This document shows positions 27,228-36,034 of a stretch of 64,000 nt of DNA, in pieces. The stretch is taken from assembly GCF_009923995.1 (NCBI RefSeq), contig NZ_RFSK01000027.1:1-64000 (forward strand), in the 5' to 3' direction. Made by a program: the position numbers and the translations under genes. The DNA is from Janthinobacterium sp. (GTDB lineage: Bacteria; Pseudomonadota; Gammaproteobacteria; Burkholderiales; Burkholderiaceae_D). The notes beneath the pieces were generated by a model. That model did not search any database. It saw only the letters and a list, made by a program, of their open reading frames with translations, and was not told the origin of the DNA. The number at the start of each line of letters is the position of its first letter. Position 1 is the first letter of the stretch.

Positions 27228-27258
27228 CAACTTGCCGTAAAACGGTGCGCCGGGCGCG

Positions 27259-28044
27259 TCAATCCTTGCGCGGCGCGCCCCGCAAGCGGCGCCAGCCCTT
27301 GCGGCCCAGCGGGAACAGCAGCACGAAGGCGATCAGCCACGGCAGGATGTAGGCCATGGCCGTGATGGCGTTGGCCACGCCTTCCGACAGGTTGTCCGTG
27401 AAGTTGCCCAGCGCGCGCTTGACGGGCGTCCAGAACGATTGCCGGCCTTCCGCGCTGATGGCCACGTTCAGCAAGTCCGTGTCGATGCGCTGCATCAACA
27501 GCGCGTCGGCCGCCGTCGCCTGCTCCAGTTCCGCCTGCACGGTGGCCAGTTCCTTCGTCACCTTGATCAGGGCGTCCACATTCGTGCCCGAGCGCTTTTC
27601 CAGGTCCTGCAATTGCGCCTGGTACTGTTTCAGCATTTCCAGGCGCTTCTTGCTGTCGAGCACGGGGCGGCCCAGGTCTTCCACCTTGGTGCCCTGGCTG
27701 GTGATCTCGCCTTCGCTCCCCACCAGCGCCATCATCTTCTTGATGCCGGCCGGCTTGGCGCGCATGCTGATGCGCGCATGCACGTAGCGGCCGCTGTCGA
27801 TGCTGGAATCGAGCAGCAGGCAGCCGTTTTCCGTATCGGCCTTGCAGGCCGCCACGACTTTTTCGTACAGGGGCCGTATCTGCGCCTCCCCTGCCATCAC
27901 GTCGACGTTATGTTCGTAGGCCAGGTAATCTTTCCCTTTAGCCTCTGTGGTCACGCGCGTATCGCTGGGCTGGACAAAGCGGTTTGCCTTCCCGCAACCG
28001 GCCAACAGCAACAGTCCGAACAGACATATATAGACTTTTTTCAT
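27259..28044 (-). CDS. DUF4349-type lipoprotein
   Basis: 261 residues. The N-terminal MKKVYICLFGLLLLAGC is a lipoprotein signal with lipobox LAGC. A beta-rich segment follows, then a long coiled-coil stretch (KKRLEMLKQYQAQLQDLEKR) and a C-terminal membrane helix (AYILPWLIAFVLLFPLG) before a basic tail. This layout is that of DUF4349 proteins, whose function is not known. The protein is probably anchored at the cell envelope by both lipid and helix. Seventeen bases separate it from the upstream transglutaminase-like gene, so the two may be co-transcribed. Confidence 0.78.
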   Translation of the reverse strand: MKKVYICLFGLLLLAGCGKANRFVQPSDTRVTTEAKGKDYLAYEHNVDVMAGEAQIRPLYEKVVAACKADTENGCLLLDSSIDSGRYVHARISMRAKPAGIKKMMALVGSEGEITSQGTKVEDLGRPVLDSKKRLEMLKQYQAQLQDLEKRSGTNVDALIKVTKELATVQAELEQATAADALLMQRIDTDLLNVAISAEGRQSFWTPVKRALGNFTDNLSEGVANAITAMAYILPWLIAFVLLFPLGRKGWRRLRGAPRKD

Positions 28045-28060
28045 GATTTCTTTCTTCTAG

Positions 28061-28660
28061 TTATTGATGTTGCGGCAGCAGTTTGACATCAGGCAGATGC
28101 GCGGCCACCTCCTGCACGGTCGCATGGCCCGTCAAGGACGCCACCACCTGCGGCAATGGTTCCGCCCAGATTTCCGGCAAATCGCGTTCCTCCGGCGCCA
28201 GCACGGGAAAAGCCAGCTGCTCGTGTGGCGGCACGAACGCCGCGTCGACGCCCGGCTTGTTGCCGCGCGCATCGATGCGGTACCAGCCGAAATCCTCCAG
28301 ATATACGGCGTTCAAGCCATGCAGGCAGAACGGCGGCCCCGCCTCGCCCACGGCCAGGCGCTGGTAGCACAGGCCGGCAGGAATGCCGTTGGCGCGCAGC
28401 AGCGCGGCCAGCAGATGGCTCTTCGCATAACAATATCCCGTGCCGTGCTGCAAGACGTCGGAAGCGCGGCAGGTGACGGGATTGCGCTGGTAATCCCAGC
28501 TGTGGGCGATCTCATCGCGCACGAAGGCAAAGCAGCGGGCCGCGATGGCAGCGTCGCCTGCCGCGCCGGCCGCCAGTGCGGCCGCCTTGGCGCGCACGGC
28601 CGGATGGTCGCTGTCGATATGCGTGCTGCTGGCGAGATACGGGGCAAAATCGGTCGTCAT
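28061..28660 (-). CDS. transglutaminase-like cysteine protease-fold protein
   Basis: 199 residues from MTTDFAPYLASSTHID. The catalytic triad of the transglutaminase core is visible: Cys in GTGYCYAKSHLLAALLR, His in CLHGLNAVYLEDFGW and Asp in YRIDARGNK. There is no signal peptide, so it is probably cytoplasmic. Such proteins are often peptidases or amide hydrolases rather than cross-linking enzymes. It is divergent from the DUF2760-Hsp70-Hsp70 operon (262 bases between starts), a possible functional neighbour. Confidence 0.82.
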   Translation of the reverse strand: MTTDFAPYLASSTHIDSDHPAVRAKAAALAAGAAGDAAIAARCFAFVRDEIAHSWDYQRNPVTCRASDVLQHGTGYCYAKSHLLAALLRANGIPAGLCYQRLAVGEAGPPFCLHGLNAVYLEDFGWYRIDARGNKPGVDAAFVPPHEQLAFPVLAPEERDLPEIWAEPLPQVVASLTGHATVQEVAAHLPDVKLLPQHQ

Positions 28661-28922
28661 GGCGCTCAGGGAGAAAAGGTCTTGTGAAAAAGTAATGCCG
28701 GATTTTAGTCGAAGCGGCGGGAAATCCACCGTTTCCTTGCGCAGGAACAAAGAAAATCCCCTCCCCGGCGAGGCGCAGCGGGCGGCGGCGGCTTTGGCGC
28801 CGGCGCCGTAGCTGGTATCATGCGGGCAAACGCAGCCGGCCATATGGGCGCGGCACATGCACTACCCTGCGAAGCGGCTCCCGCCGCCGACGCCACCCTA
28901 CAGATCAGAGAAACGAGTTCCC

Positions 28923-29504
28923 ATGAGCACATCTTCGTCCCACCCATCGTTCTGGCGCCGAGTCCCGCTGGCTTTCGGCGCCTTCTTCAGTACCCTGTCC
29001 GACGCCGCCTATGCGGCCCGCGTGGAAAAGCTGGCCCTGCCCGAAGCCGCCCCGGTGGCGCCCGTGGCCCCTGCGCCTGCCCCCGTGCCGACGCCGGCCG
29101 CCGCGCCCGTCATATTGAAGGAAGCGACGCCGGACGCCGCCCTGCAGTTGCTGGCCCTGCTGCAACGCGAAGCGCGATTGATCGACTTTACCCAGGAAAA
29201 CCTGGGCAGCCATGCCGATGCCGACATCGGCGCGGCCGCGCGCGTCGTACATGAAGGCTGCGCCAAGGTCATGCGCGAGTATTTCACCATCGACCCCGTG
29301 CGCCAGGAAGCCGAAGGCAGCCGCATCGTGCTGCAGGAAGGCTTTGATTCCGCGCAAGTGCGCCTGACGGGCAACGTCGTCGGTTCCGCGCCGTTCACGG
29401 GCACCCTCAGCCACCGCGGCTGGCGCGCCTCCAGCGTGCGCCTGCCGAAGCTGAGCGCGCAGCACGACGCCGCCATCCTGGCCCCGGCGGAGGTGGAACT
29501 GTGA
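28923..29504 (+). CDS. DUF2760 protein, first gene of the double-Hsp70 operon
   Basis: 193 residues from MSTSSSHPSFWRRVPLAFGA. The first third is a helix followed by a Pro/Ala/Val-rich linker (APVAPVAPAPAPVPTPAAAP). The second part matches DUF2760: LLALLQREARLIDFTQENL, HADADIGAAARVVHEGC and GFDSAQVRLTGNV. The function is unknown. The family is repeatedly found beside Hsp70-like genes, as here, and its stop overlaps the GTG start of the first Hsp70 gene, so they are translated as a unit. Confidence 0.8.
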   Translation: MSTSSSHPSFWRRVPLAFGAFFSTLSDAAYAARVEKLALPEAAPVAPVAPAPAPVPTPAAAPVILKEATPDAALQLLALLQREARLIDFTQENLGSHADADIGAAARVVHEGCAKVMREYFTIDPVRQEAEGSRIVLQEGFDSAQVRLTGNVVGSAPFTGTLSHRGWRASSVRLPKLSAQHDAAILAPAEVEL

Positions 29505-31372
29505 ACGATCAAACCAACAACACTCCACGCTACGCCATCGGCATCGACCTGGGTACCACGCACAGCGCCCTGTCGTATGTCAACCTGGTCGAAAGCGACG
29601 GTGAAAAGTCCAGCCACGGCGTGCTGAAAGTCCCGCAGCTGTCGGCGCCGGGCACGGTCGAAGAGCTGCCGCTGCTGCCGTCCTTCGTCTACCTGCCCCA
29701 CGCGGAGGAAGTGGCGGCGGGCGACCTGGCCCTGCCCTGGGTCACCGAAGAAGCGGAAGCGCCCTTCGTCGTCGGCGAGATGGCCCGCAGCCGCGGCGCC
29801 ACCACGCCCATCCGTCTCGTGTCGAGCGCGAAAAGCTGGCTGTGCCACCCGGGCGTGGACCGCCGCGCGGCCATCCTGCCGAACGACGCGCCGGCCGAAG
29901 TGGCGCGCATCTCGCCCATCACGGCTGCCACGCGCTACCTGACGCACTTGCGCCAGGCGTGGGACCACGCCCACCCGCAAGCGCCGTTCGCGCAGCAGGA
30001 AATCACCGTCACCATCCCCGCCTCCTTCGATCCGGCCGCGCGCGAGCTGACGATGGAAGCGGCACAGGCGGCAGGCTACACCTCGCTGACCCTGCTGGAA
30101 GAGCCGCAGGCGGCCCTGTACAGCTGGATCCAGACCAGCGAAGGCCGCTGGCGCAAGGAAGTCAAGCCGGGCGACATCATTTTAGTGGTCGACGTGGGCG
30201 GCGGCACCAGCGACTTTTCGCTGATCGCCGTGCTGGAACGCGACGGCGTGCTGGAACCGCACCGCGTGGCCGTGGGCGAACACATCCTGCTGGGCGGCGA
30301 CAATATGGACCTGGCCCTGGCCCACCTGGTGGCCCGTAAACTCGCCGCCAACGGCACCCAGCTCGACGCCTGGCAGATGCGCGCCCTCACCTACGGCTGC
30401 CGCAGCGCCAAGGAAAGCCTGCTGGCCGACAGCGGCATGGACACGGCGCCCATCGTCGTGCCGAGTCGCGGCTCCAAGCTGATCGGCGGCTCCATCCGCA
30501 CGGAACTGACGCGCGCGGAAGTGTCCACCTTCATCCTGGACGGCTTCTTCCCGCAGGTGGAAGCGTCGAGCCGTCCTGCCGTGCGCACGCGCGCCGGCCT
30601 GACGCAACTGGGCTTGCCGTACGCGCAGGACGCGGCCATCACGCGCCACCTGGCCGCCTTCCTGGGCCGCCAAGTGGCGGCGACGTCCGAACTGGAAGGC
30701 TTTGCGGGCCGCCAGTCGGCCGACGCCAGCTTTTTGCACCCGACGGCCGTGCTGTTCAACGGCGGCGTCTTCAAGTCCGACCTGCTGGTGCAGCGCATCA
30801 TGGCCACCGTCAACGACTGGCTGTACATGGAAGGCGCGGAGCCGGCGCGCATGCTGGCCGGGGCCGACCTGGACCTGGCCGTCGCGCGCGGCGCGGCCTA
30901 CTACAGCTACGTGCGGCGCGGCCATGGCGTGCGCATCCGCGGCGGCACGGCCAGCTCCTTCTACGTGGCCATCGAATCGGCCATGCCTGCCATTCCCGGC
31001 ATGGAACCGCCCATCCAGGCCCTGTGCGTGGCGCCGTTCGGCATGGAAGAAGGCAGCGAACTGGAACTGCCGGGCCAGCAATTCGGCCTGGTGGTGGGCG
31101 AGCCCGTACACTTCCGCTTCTTCGCCTCGTCCACGCGCCGCAACGACCAGATCGGCGACCTGCTCGACTTCTGGGGTCCCGACGAGCTGCAGGAGCTGAG
31201 CGAAATCCAGGCCACCCTGTCCGCCGAAGGCCGCTCGGCCGGCGACGTGGTGCAGGTGAAACTGCATGCGCGCGTGACGGAAGCGGGCACCCTGGAGCTG
31301 CTGGCCGTCTCCCCTGACGGCGCCGAGCGCTGGAAGGTGGAATTCGACGTGCGCGGCACGCCACAGCAATAA
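29501..31372 (+). CDS. Hsp70-family ATPase 1 (atypical DnaK-like)
   Basis: 623 residues; start GTG at 29501 overlaps the preceding stop (GTGA). The ATPase motifs are YAIGIDLGTTHSALSYV (phosphate 1), ILVVDVGGGTSDFSLIAVL (phosphate 2) and LFNGGVFKSDLL where DnaK has the adenosine motif GGxTRxP. Characteristic inserts are RLVSSAKSWL and GLPYAQDAAITRHLA. The C-terminal ~140 residues are beta-rich, but the lid of DnaK is missing. No DnaJ or GrpE gene is close. It is paralogous to the next gene, from which two bases separate it. The client is unknown. Confidence 0.88.
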   Translation: MNDQTNNTPRYAIGIDLGTTHSALSYVNLVESDGEKSSHGVLKVPQLSAPGTVEELPLLPSFVYLPHAEEVAAGDLALPWVTEEAEAPFVVGEMARSRGATTPIRLVSSAKSWLCHPGVDRRAAILPNDAPAEVARISPITAATRYLTHLRQAWDHAHPQAPFAQQEITVTIPASFDPAARELTMEAAQAAGYTSLTLLEEPQAALYSWIQTSEGRWRKEVKPGDIILVVDVGGGTSDFSLIAVLERDGVLEPHRVAVGEHILLGGDNMDLALAHLVARKLAANGTQLDAWQMRALTYGCRSAKESLLADSGMDTAPIVVPSRGSKLIGGSIRTELTRAEVSTFILDGFFPQVEASSRPAVRTRAGLTQLGLPYAQDAAITRHLAAFLGRQVAATSELEGFAGRQSADASFLHPTAVLFNGGVFKSDLLVQRIMATVNDWLYMEGAEPARMLAGADLDLAVARGAAYYSYVRRGHGVRIRGGTASSFYVAIESAMPAIPGMEPPIQALCVAPFGMEEGSELELPGQQFGLVVGEPVHFRFFASSTRRNDQIGDLLDFWGPDELQELSEIQATLSAEGRSAGDVVQVKLHARVTEAGTLELLAVSPDGAERWKVEFDVRGTPQQ

Positions 31373-31374
31373 GC

Positions 31375-34173
31375 ATGGCCAGCGCTGCGGGCAAACCGGC
31401 CTATCTGGTCGGCATCGACCTGGGCACCACCAACACGGTGGTCGCCTATGCGAATGCGGCCGATGCCGCCGATGCGCAGGCGGGCATCGCGCTGTTCGCC
31501 ATCGAGCAGCTGGTCGCTCCCGGCGAAGTGGGCGCACGCCCCCTGCTGCCGTCCCTGCGCTACCATCCCGCCCCCGGCGAGCTGGCGGCGGGCGATCTAC
31601 CCTTGCCATGGCAGCAGGACGACGTGGCCGGCGTGGCGCAGCCCGTGCTGGGCGCCCTGGCGCGCCAGCTGGGCGCACAGGTGCCGGGCCGGCTGGTGTC
31701 CAGCGCGAAGAGCTGGCTGTCGCATGCCAACGTGGACCGCCACGCGCCCATCCTGCCGTGGGGCGCGGACGCCGATGTGCCCAAGGTATCGCCCGTGGCG
31801 GCCAGCGCCAGCTACCTGGCCCACGTGCGCGCCGCGTGGAATCACCGCTTCCCCCATGCGCCCCTGGAAGAGCAGGAACTGGTGCTGACCATCCCCGCCT
31901 CGTTTGACGAGGGTGCGCGCGCACTTACCCTGCAGGCGGCCCGCATGGCGGGCTTGCCCACCTTGCGGCTGGTGGAAGAACCGCAGGCGGCCTTCTATGA
32001 TTACCTGCAGCGCCGGCGCGCCACCCTGCGCGACGACCTGGCCCATACGCGCCGCATCCTGGTGTGCGACGTGGGCGGCGGCACCACCGATTTCAGCCTG
32101 ATCGACGTGGCCTTCGACGAAGACGGCGAAGCGCGGCTGGAACGCAGCAGCGTGGGCAACCATTTGATCCTCGGCGGCGACAATATGGACCTGGCGCTGG
32201 CCCACCTGGTGGAAACGCGCATGGCCGCCGGCAGCGAGGGCGGCATGAAGCTGTCGGCCGCACGCCTGTCGCAGCTGATGGAGCGCTGCCGCGCCGCCAA
32301 GGAGTTGCTGCTCTGCGCCGGCGCGCCGGAGAAAACCACCGTCACCCTGCTGGGCGCGGGATCGCGCCTGATCGGCGGCAGCCGTTCCGTTGACGTCACG
32401 CGCGAGGAAGTGGCGGCCATGGTGGTCGACGGATTCTTCCCCATGGTGGCACGGGACGAGACGGCGAAAAAAGGCCGCGCCGGCATCGTCGCATTCGGCC
32501 TGCCGTATGCGCAGGATGCGGCCATCACGCGCCACCTGGCCAGCTTCCTGCAGCAGAATCAAGGGACACTGCCGGACGACCTGCCCGATACCCTGCTGCT
32601 CAACGGCGGCGTGTTCCGCGCCGACGCGCTGGCGCGCCGCCTGGCCGAGACCCTGGCGCACTGGCGGGGCCAGCCCCTCACCATCCTGCACAACGATAAT
32701 CCCGACGTGGCCGTGGCCCGCGGTGCCGTCGCCTATGCGCTGGCCCGGCGCGGCCAGGCGCCGCGCATCGGCGGCGGTTCGCCGCGCAGCTATTTCCTCG
32801 TGCTGGGCGAGGCGGGCAAGGACCGCCGCGCCGTCTGCATCCTGCCCCGCGGCAGCGCCAGCGGCGAGGAAATCCGCCTGACGCAGCGCCTGTTCGCCCT
32901 ACGCCTGGGCCGCCCCGTGCGCTTTCACCTGGCCTCCTCCATCGCGGAAGCGGGCACGCCGCCCAAGCTGGGCGACATCGTCGACCTGGACGCGGGCGAC
33001 TACCTGCGCCTGCCGCCGCTGGCCAGCGTGCTGCACGCCAAGGACGGCGGCAATGACAAGCGCGACATCACTGTGCAGCTGGCCACCGTCATGACCGAGG
33101 TGGGGACGCTGGAAGTGCACTGCGTGGCCGAAGCCGATGCCAGCCACCGCTGGCTGCTGGAATTCCAGCTGCGCGGCGAGGAGGAAACGGCAAGCGAAAC
33201 GGCCGGCGTCCCGCCGCGCGTGACGGAAGCCATAGAAAAAATCGAGCGCATCTTCGGCGGCAAGGCGCAGAAGGTGGACGTCAAGGACGTGCGCCAGCTG
33301 CGCCAGCACCTGGAACGGGGGCTGGGCGGGCGCGAAAGCTGGGATACGCCCCTGCTGCGCCAGCTGTTCGACGCCTTGCAACAACGCGCGCGCGGCCGGC
33401 GCCGCTCGGCCGAACATGAGCGGGTGTGGCTGAACCTGGCCGGCTACTGTCTGCGGCCCGGTTATGGCGATGCGCTCGACCCATGGCGCATCGAGCAGCT
33501 GTGGGCCATGTTCGAGGCGGGCGTGCAGCACCACAAGGACAGCCAGGTGTGCGCCGAATGGTGGACCCTGTGGCGCCGGGTGGCCGGCGGCCTGAGCTCG
33601 GAGCAGCAACTGCGCCTGCTCGACGATTTCGCCTTCAACCTGCAAGCCGATGCGGCCCAGCGCGGCAGCCGTCCCGTCACCCTCGTCAACGGCAGCGACG
33701 ACGACATGCTGCGCCTGGGCGCCTCGCTGGAGCGCATCCCCGGCGCCTACAAGGCGGAAGTGGGCGCCTGGCTGCTCAAGCGCCTGGACAAGGCCGGCAA
33801 GAAGGGGGAGCCGGCGGATACCAACACCCTGTGGGCGCTGGCCCGGGTCGGCGCGCGCCAACCCTTCCACGGCAGCGCGCACGAGGTGGTCGACAGCGCC
33901 ACCGTGGCCGAATGGCTGCACGTGCTGCTGGCGCTGGACTGGAAAAAGACGGAGCCGGCCGCCTTTGCCGCCACCCACCTGGCGCGCATGACGGGCGACC
34001 GCTCGCGCGACATCGATGACGACTTGCGCGCCACCATCCTCGCCCGCCTGAAGGCCGTGGGCGCCCCGCCCCTGTGGCAAGCCATGGTGGGCGAAGTCAC
34101 GCAGCTGGACGAAGCGAACACGAAACGCATGCTGGGCGAAGCGCTGCCGCCGGGCTTGAAGCTGATCGGGTGA
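31375..34173 (+). CDS. Hsp70-family ATPase 2 with DUF3731 C-terminal extension
   Basis: 932 residues. The first ~600 parallel the preceding protein: YLVGIDLGTTNTVVAYA, ILVCDVGGGTTDFSLIDV, RLVSSAKSWLSHANVD and LLLNGGVFRADALARRL. A further ~320 residues form a helical, Trp-rich region (from VTEAIEKIERIFGG to the end; for example CAEWWTLWRRVAGGLS) of the DUF3731 type found only attached to Hsp70-like proteins. It replaces the usual substrate-binding lid. Two Hsp70 paralogs plus DUF2760 in one operon suggests a dedicated chaperone or remodelling machine, unknown in substrate. Confidence 0.86.
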   Translation: MASAAGKPAYLVGIDLGTTNTVVAYANAADAADAQAGIALFAIEQLVAPGEVGARPLLPSLRYHPAPGELAAGDLPLPWQQDDVAGVAQPVLGALARQLGAQVPGRLVSSAKSWLSHANVDRHAPILPWGADADVPKVSPVAASASYLAHVRAAWNHRFPHAPLEEQELVLTIPASFDEGARALTLQAARMAGLPTLRLVEEPQAAFYDYLQRRRATLRDDLAHTRRILVCDVGGGTTDFSLIDVAFDEDGEARLERSSVGNHLILGGDNMDLALAHLVETRMAAGSEGGMKLSAARLSQLMERCRAAKELLLCAGAPEKTTVTLLGAGSRLIGGSRSVDVTREEVAAMVVDGFFPMVARDETAKKGRAGIVAFGLPYAQDAAITRHLASFLQQNQGTLPDDLPDTLLLNGGVFRADALARRLAETLAHWRGQPLTILHNDNPDVAVARGAVAYALARRGQAPRIGGGSPRSYFLVLGEAGKDRRAVCILPRGSASGEEIRLTQRLFALRLGRPVRFHLASSIAEAGTPPKLGDIVDLDAGDYLRLPPLASVLHAKDGGNDKRDITVQLATVMTEVGTLEVHCVAEADASHRWLLEFQLRGEEETASETAGVPPRVTEAIEKIERIFGGKAQKVDVKDVRQLRQHLERGLGGRESWDTPLLRQLFDALQQRARGRRRSAEHERVWLNLAGYCLRPGYGDALDPWRIEQLWAMFEAGVQHHKDSQVCAEWWTLWRRVAGGLSSEQQLRLLDDFAFNLQADAAQRGSRPVTLVNGSDDDMLRLGASLERIPGAYKAEVGAWLLKRLDKAGKKGEPADTNTLWALARVGARQPFHGSAHEVVDSATVAEWLHVLLALDWKKTEPAAFAATHLARMTGDRSRDIDDDLRATILARLKAVGAPPLWQAMVGEVTQLDEANTKRMLGEALPPGLKLIG

Positions 34174-34410
34174 TCTTTTTTACAAACCCAACGGCGCAAA
34201 TGCCGGGGTCGGACCCTGAGGGTCCGACCCCAGATTCTGCCTTTGGGCTAAAAGGCGGTTTACCCGTCGCTACGCGCGCCACGATACCGTGGCAAGCCAT
34301 CGACCAATTTCACCCATTCCACTTGCGTCTCCGTATAAATATGGCTTTGCGGCGATGGCTTTGCGGCGGAAGGCGCCCAGTTTAGCGCTGCTGCTACGCC
34401 ACGGTTTGCG
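34174..34410. repeat. intergenic region with GGGGTCGGACCC hairpin (34205-34231)
   Basis: A perfect 12-base stem, GGGGTCGGACCC / GGGTCCGACCCC with loop TGA, sits 31 bases after the Hsp70 operon. It is the same type of element as at 25680-25756 and 44098-44112. It has no T-run. It may protect the 3' end of the operon mRNA or end it with Rho. The rest of the gap shows nothing. Confidence 0.75.
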
Positions 34411-35973
34411 CTAGATCACGGCGATGACCAACAGCAGCACCGCCAGCGGCGCCTGCACCAGCACGATGCCGGGATGCGTGCGGCGCAGCTGCGCCCAGAC
34501 GTTCAGGCCCGGCACTTCCTCGTGCGGATGATGGGCTTCGTCGCGCAAGGACATGGCGTGCAGGAACATGCCGGCGATCAGGGGGCCGGGATTGACCCAC
34601 CAGCCCTGCTCCAGCAAGCCGCGCGACAGGTAGATGGCCAGCGCGCCGATGACGAAGGGCGAAGCCCACACCAGCACCAGCATCAGGCGGATGCCATAGA
34701 ATTCGGCCAGGGTGCCCATGCGGTGCAGGCGGCTGAAATCGTGGTCCGCCATGCGCTTGTCGATGGCCAGCTCGGCGCGGCCGTACAGGGTCCACAGGCC
34801 GCCGAACAGGCAGCCCAGCAGCACGCCGATGACGATATCGGCGGCGAAGACCACGTATTTGTTCACGTCCGCCGTGCCGATGCCCAGCGAGGTGTAGGCG
34901 GCCGCGTGCAGGTGCAGGCCCGCCTGCTCGCCTTCGGCCGTCGTGTAGCGGTCGCGCACGTCGTAGGTGCTGCCCACGAACAGGACTTTCTTGCGCGGCG
35001 CATCGGCCGCCACGCCCGCCTTGCCGTCGACGAGCCGCACGCCAGCGCGCATGGGGTCGAGAAACGCGGGCGCCACGGCGGCCGGGTGAAACGGCGCCGT
35101 GACGGCGTTCTGCTCCGCCGCATCCTTGGCGTCGCCATGGATGACGGGTTCGAAGGCCCAGCGCGCCAACTCCTTTTCGCTGCGCGCGCGCCGCGCCAGC
35201 TGGCACACCCTGTCGGCCAGCCGGTAGCCTTCCTTTTGCTCGGACAGGGCGGCCGGCATGGGCTGCTTGTGCTCCTGCTGCTGCGCGCCATGCGCCAGCT
35301 CGAACGCGACGGCGGCCAGCACGGGGCTTTTCAGCTCGATGCGCGTGACGGCGCCCATGCGCTCGCGGATCTGCGGGCTGGCAAAGTGGATGCCGGCCGA
35401 GCAACGCGCGCGCAGCCACGGCAGGTTCGCGTTCCGGTCAGACTGTTCGGGCAGGATCAGCACGAGCCGCCGGCCTTCGGCGGCCAGGCCGTCGAGAAGG
35501 CTGTCCAGCGGCCGCTCGCCCGGCGCATGCTGCTCGTAGACGGCCGGTGCCAGATCCAGGTCGATGGCCAGCACCCGCGCGTCGCGCCGCGCCACCTGCG
35601 CCAGCAGCTGCTGCAGGCGCGCCCGTTCCAGCGGTTCACGCTCGTCGAAGACCTGCTCGAACGCGGGCTGGTCGATCTCGATGATGCCGGGCCGGTAGGC
35701 GGCGCCCGCGTCCTTGCCCCGCTTCAGCAGCTGGCCCTGTTCCGCGCTGGCGCGCAGCATGGCCGCATCGAGCCATTCGAGCACGTGAAAGCCTTCCAGC
35801 GCCAGCATCAGCGAGGCGATCAGGCTGGCGCCGATCACGTGGTGCAGCAGGTGCGTGCCCGTCAGCTTGAATGCCGAGCCGACCTGGGCGACCGGCCACA
35901 GCAGGCGCCGCCACAGGGGCAGGGGCGCAGGTTCTGGCTGGCCGGTATTCAATGTGCATTCCCCTGGTGGCAT
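34411..35973 (-). CDS. CHASE2-domain membrane protein without output domain
   Basis: 520 residues. A first helix (HHVIGASLIASLMLALEGF) leads into an extracytoplasmic CHASE2 domain (about 60-350), with DLDLAPAVYEQHAPGE, KKVLFVGSTYDVRDRY and GLHLHAAAYTSLG. Four further helices finish the chain. CHASE2 normally precedes a kinase, cyclase or GGDEF domain; none is present. The ATG at 35973 has no clear site; a TTG seven codons later is preceded by AGGGG. It lies directly upstream of nothing on its strand and downstream of the EAL protein gene, so the two may cooperate. Confidence 0.82.
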   Translation of the reverse strand: MPPGECTLNTGQPEPAPLPLWRRLLWPVAQVGSAFKLTGTHLLHHVIGASLIASLMLALEGFHVLEWLDAAMLRASAEQGQLLKRGKDAGAAYRPGIIEIDQPAFEQVFDEREPLERARLQQLLAQVARRDARVLAIDLDLAPAVYEQHAPGERPLDSLLDGLAAEGRRLVLILPEQSDRNANLPWLRARCSAGIHFASPQIRERMGAVTRIELKSPVLAAVAFELAHGAQQQEHKQPMPAALSEQKEGYRLADRVCQLARRARSEKELARWAFEPVIHGDAKDAAEQNAVTAPFHPAAVAPAFLDPMRAGVRLVDGKAGVAADAPRKKVLFVGSTYDVRDRYTTAEGEQAGLHLHAAAYTSLGIGTADVNKYVVFAADIVIGVLLGCLFGGLWTLYGRAELAIDKRMADHDFSRLHRMGTLAEFYGIRLMLVLVWASPFVIGALAIYLSRGLLEQGWWVNPGPLIAGMFLHAMSLRDEAHHPHEEVPGLNVWAQLRRTHPGIVLVQAPLAVLLLVIAVI

Positions 35974-36034
35974 CGCCGAAATTACATTTCAGGCAACAAT
36001 TGATAACAAAAGGAATATGGTATTGCAATTGTGT

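Noticed and set aside
34474-36003. A 509-residue open frame opposite the CHASE2 gene
   Set aside because: No recognisable motif, while the minus strand has a membrane sensor protein with sensible helices.
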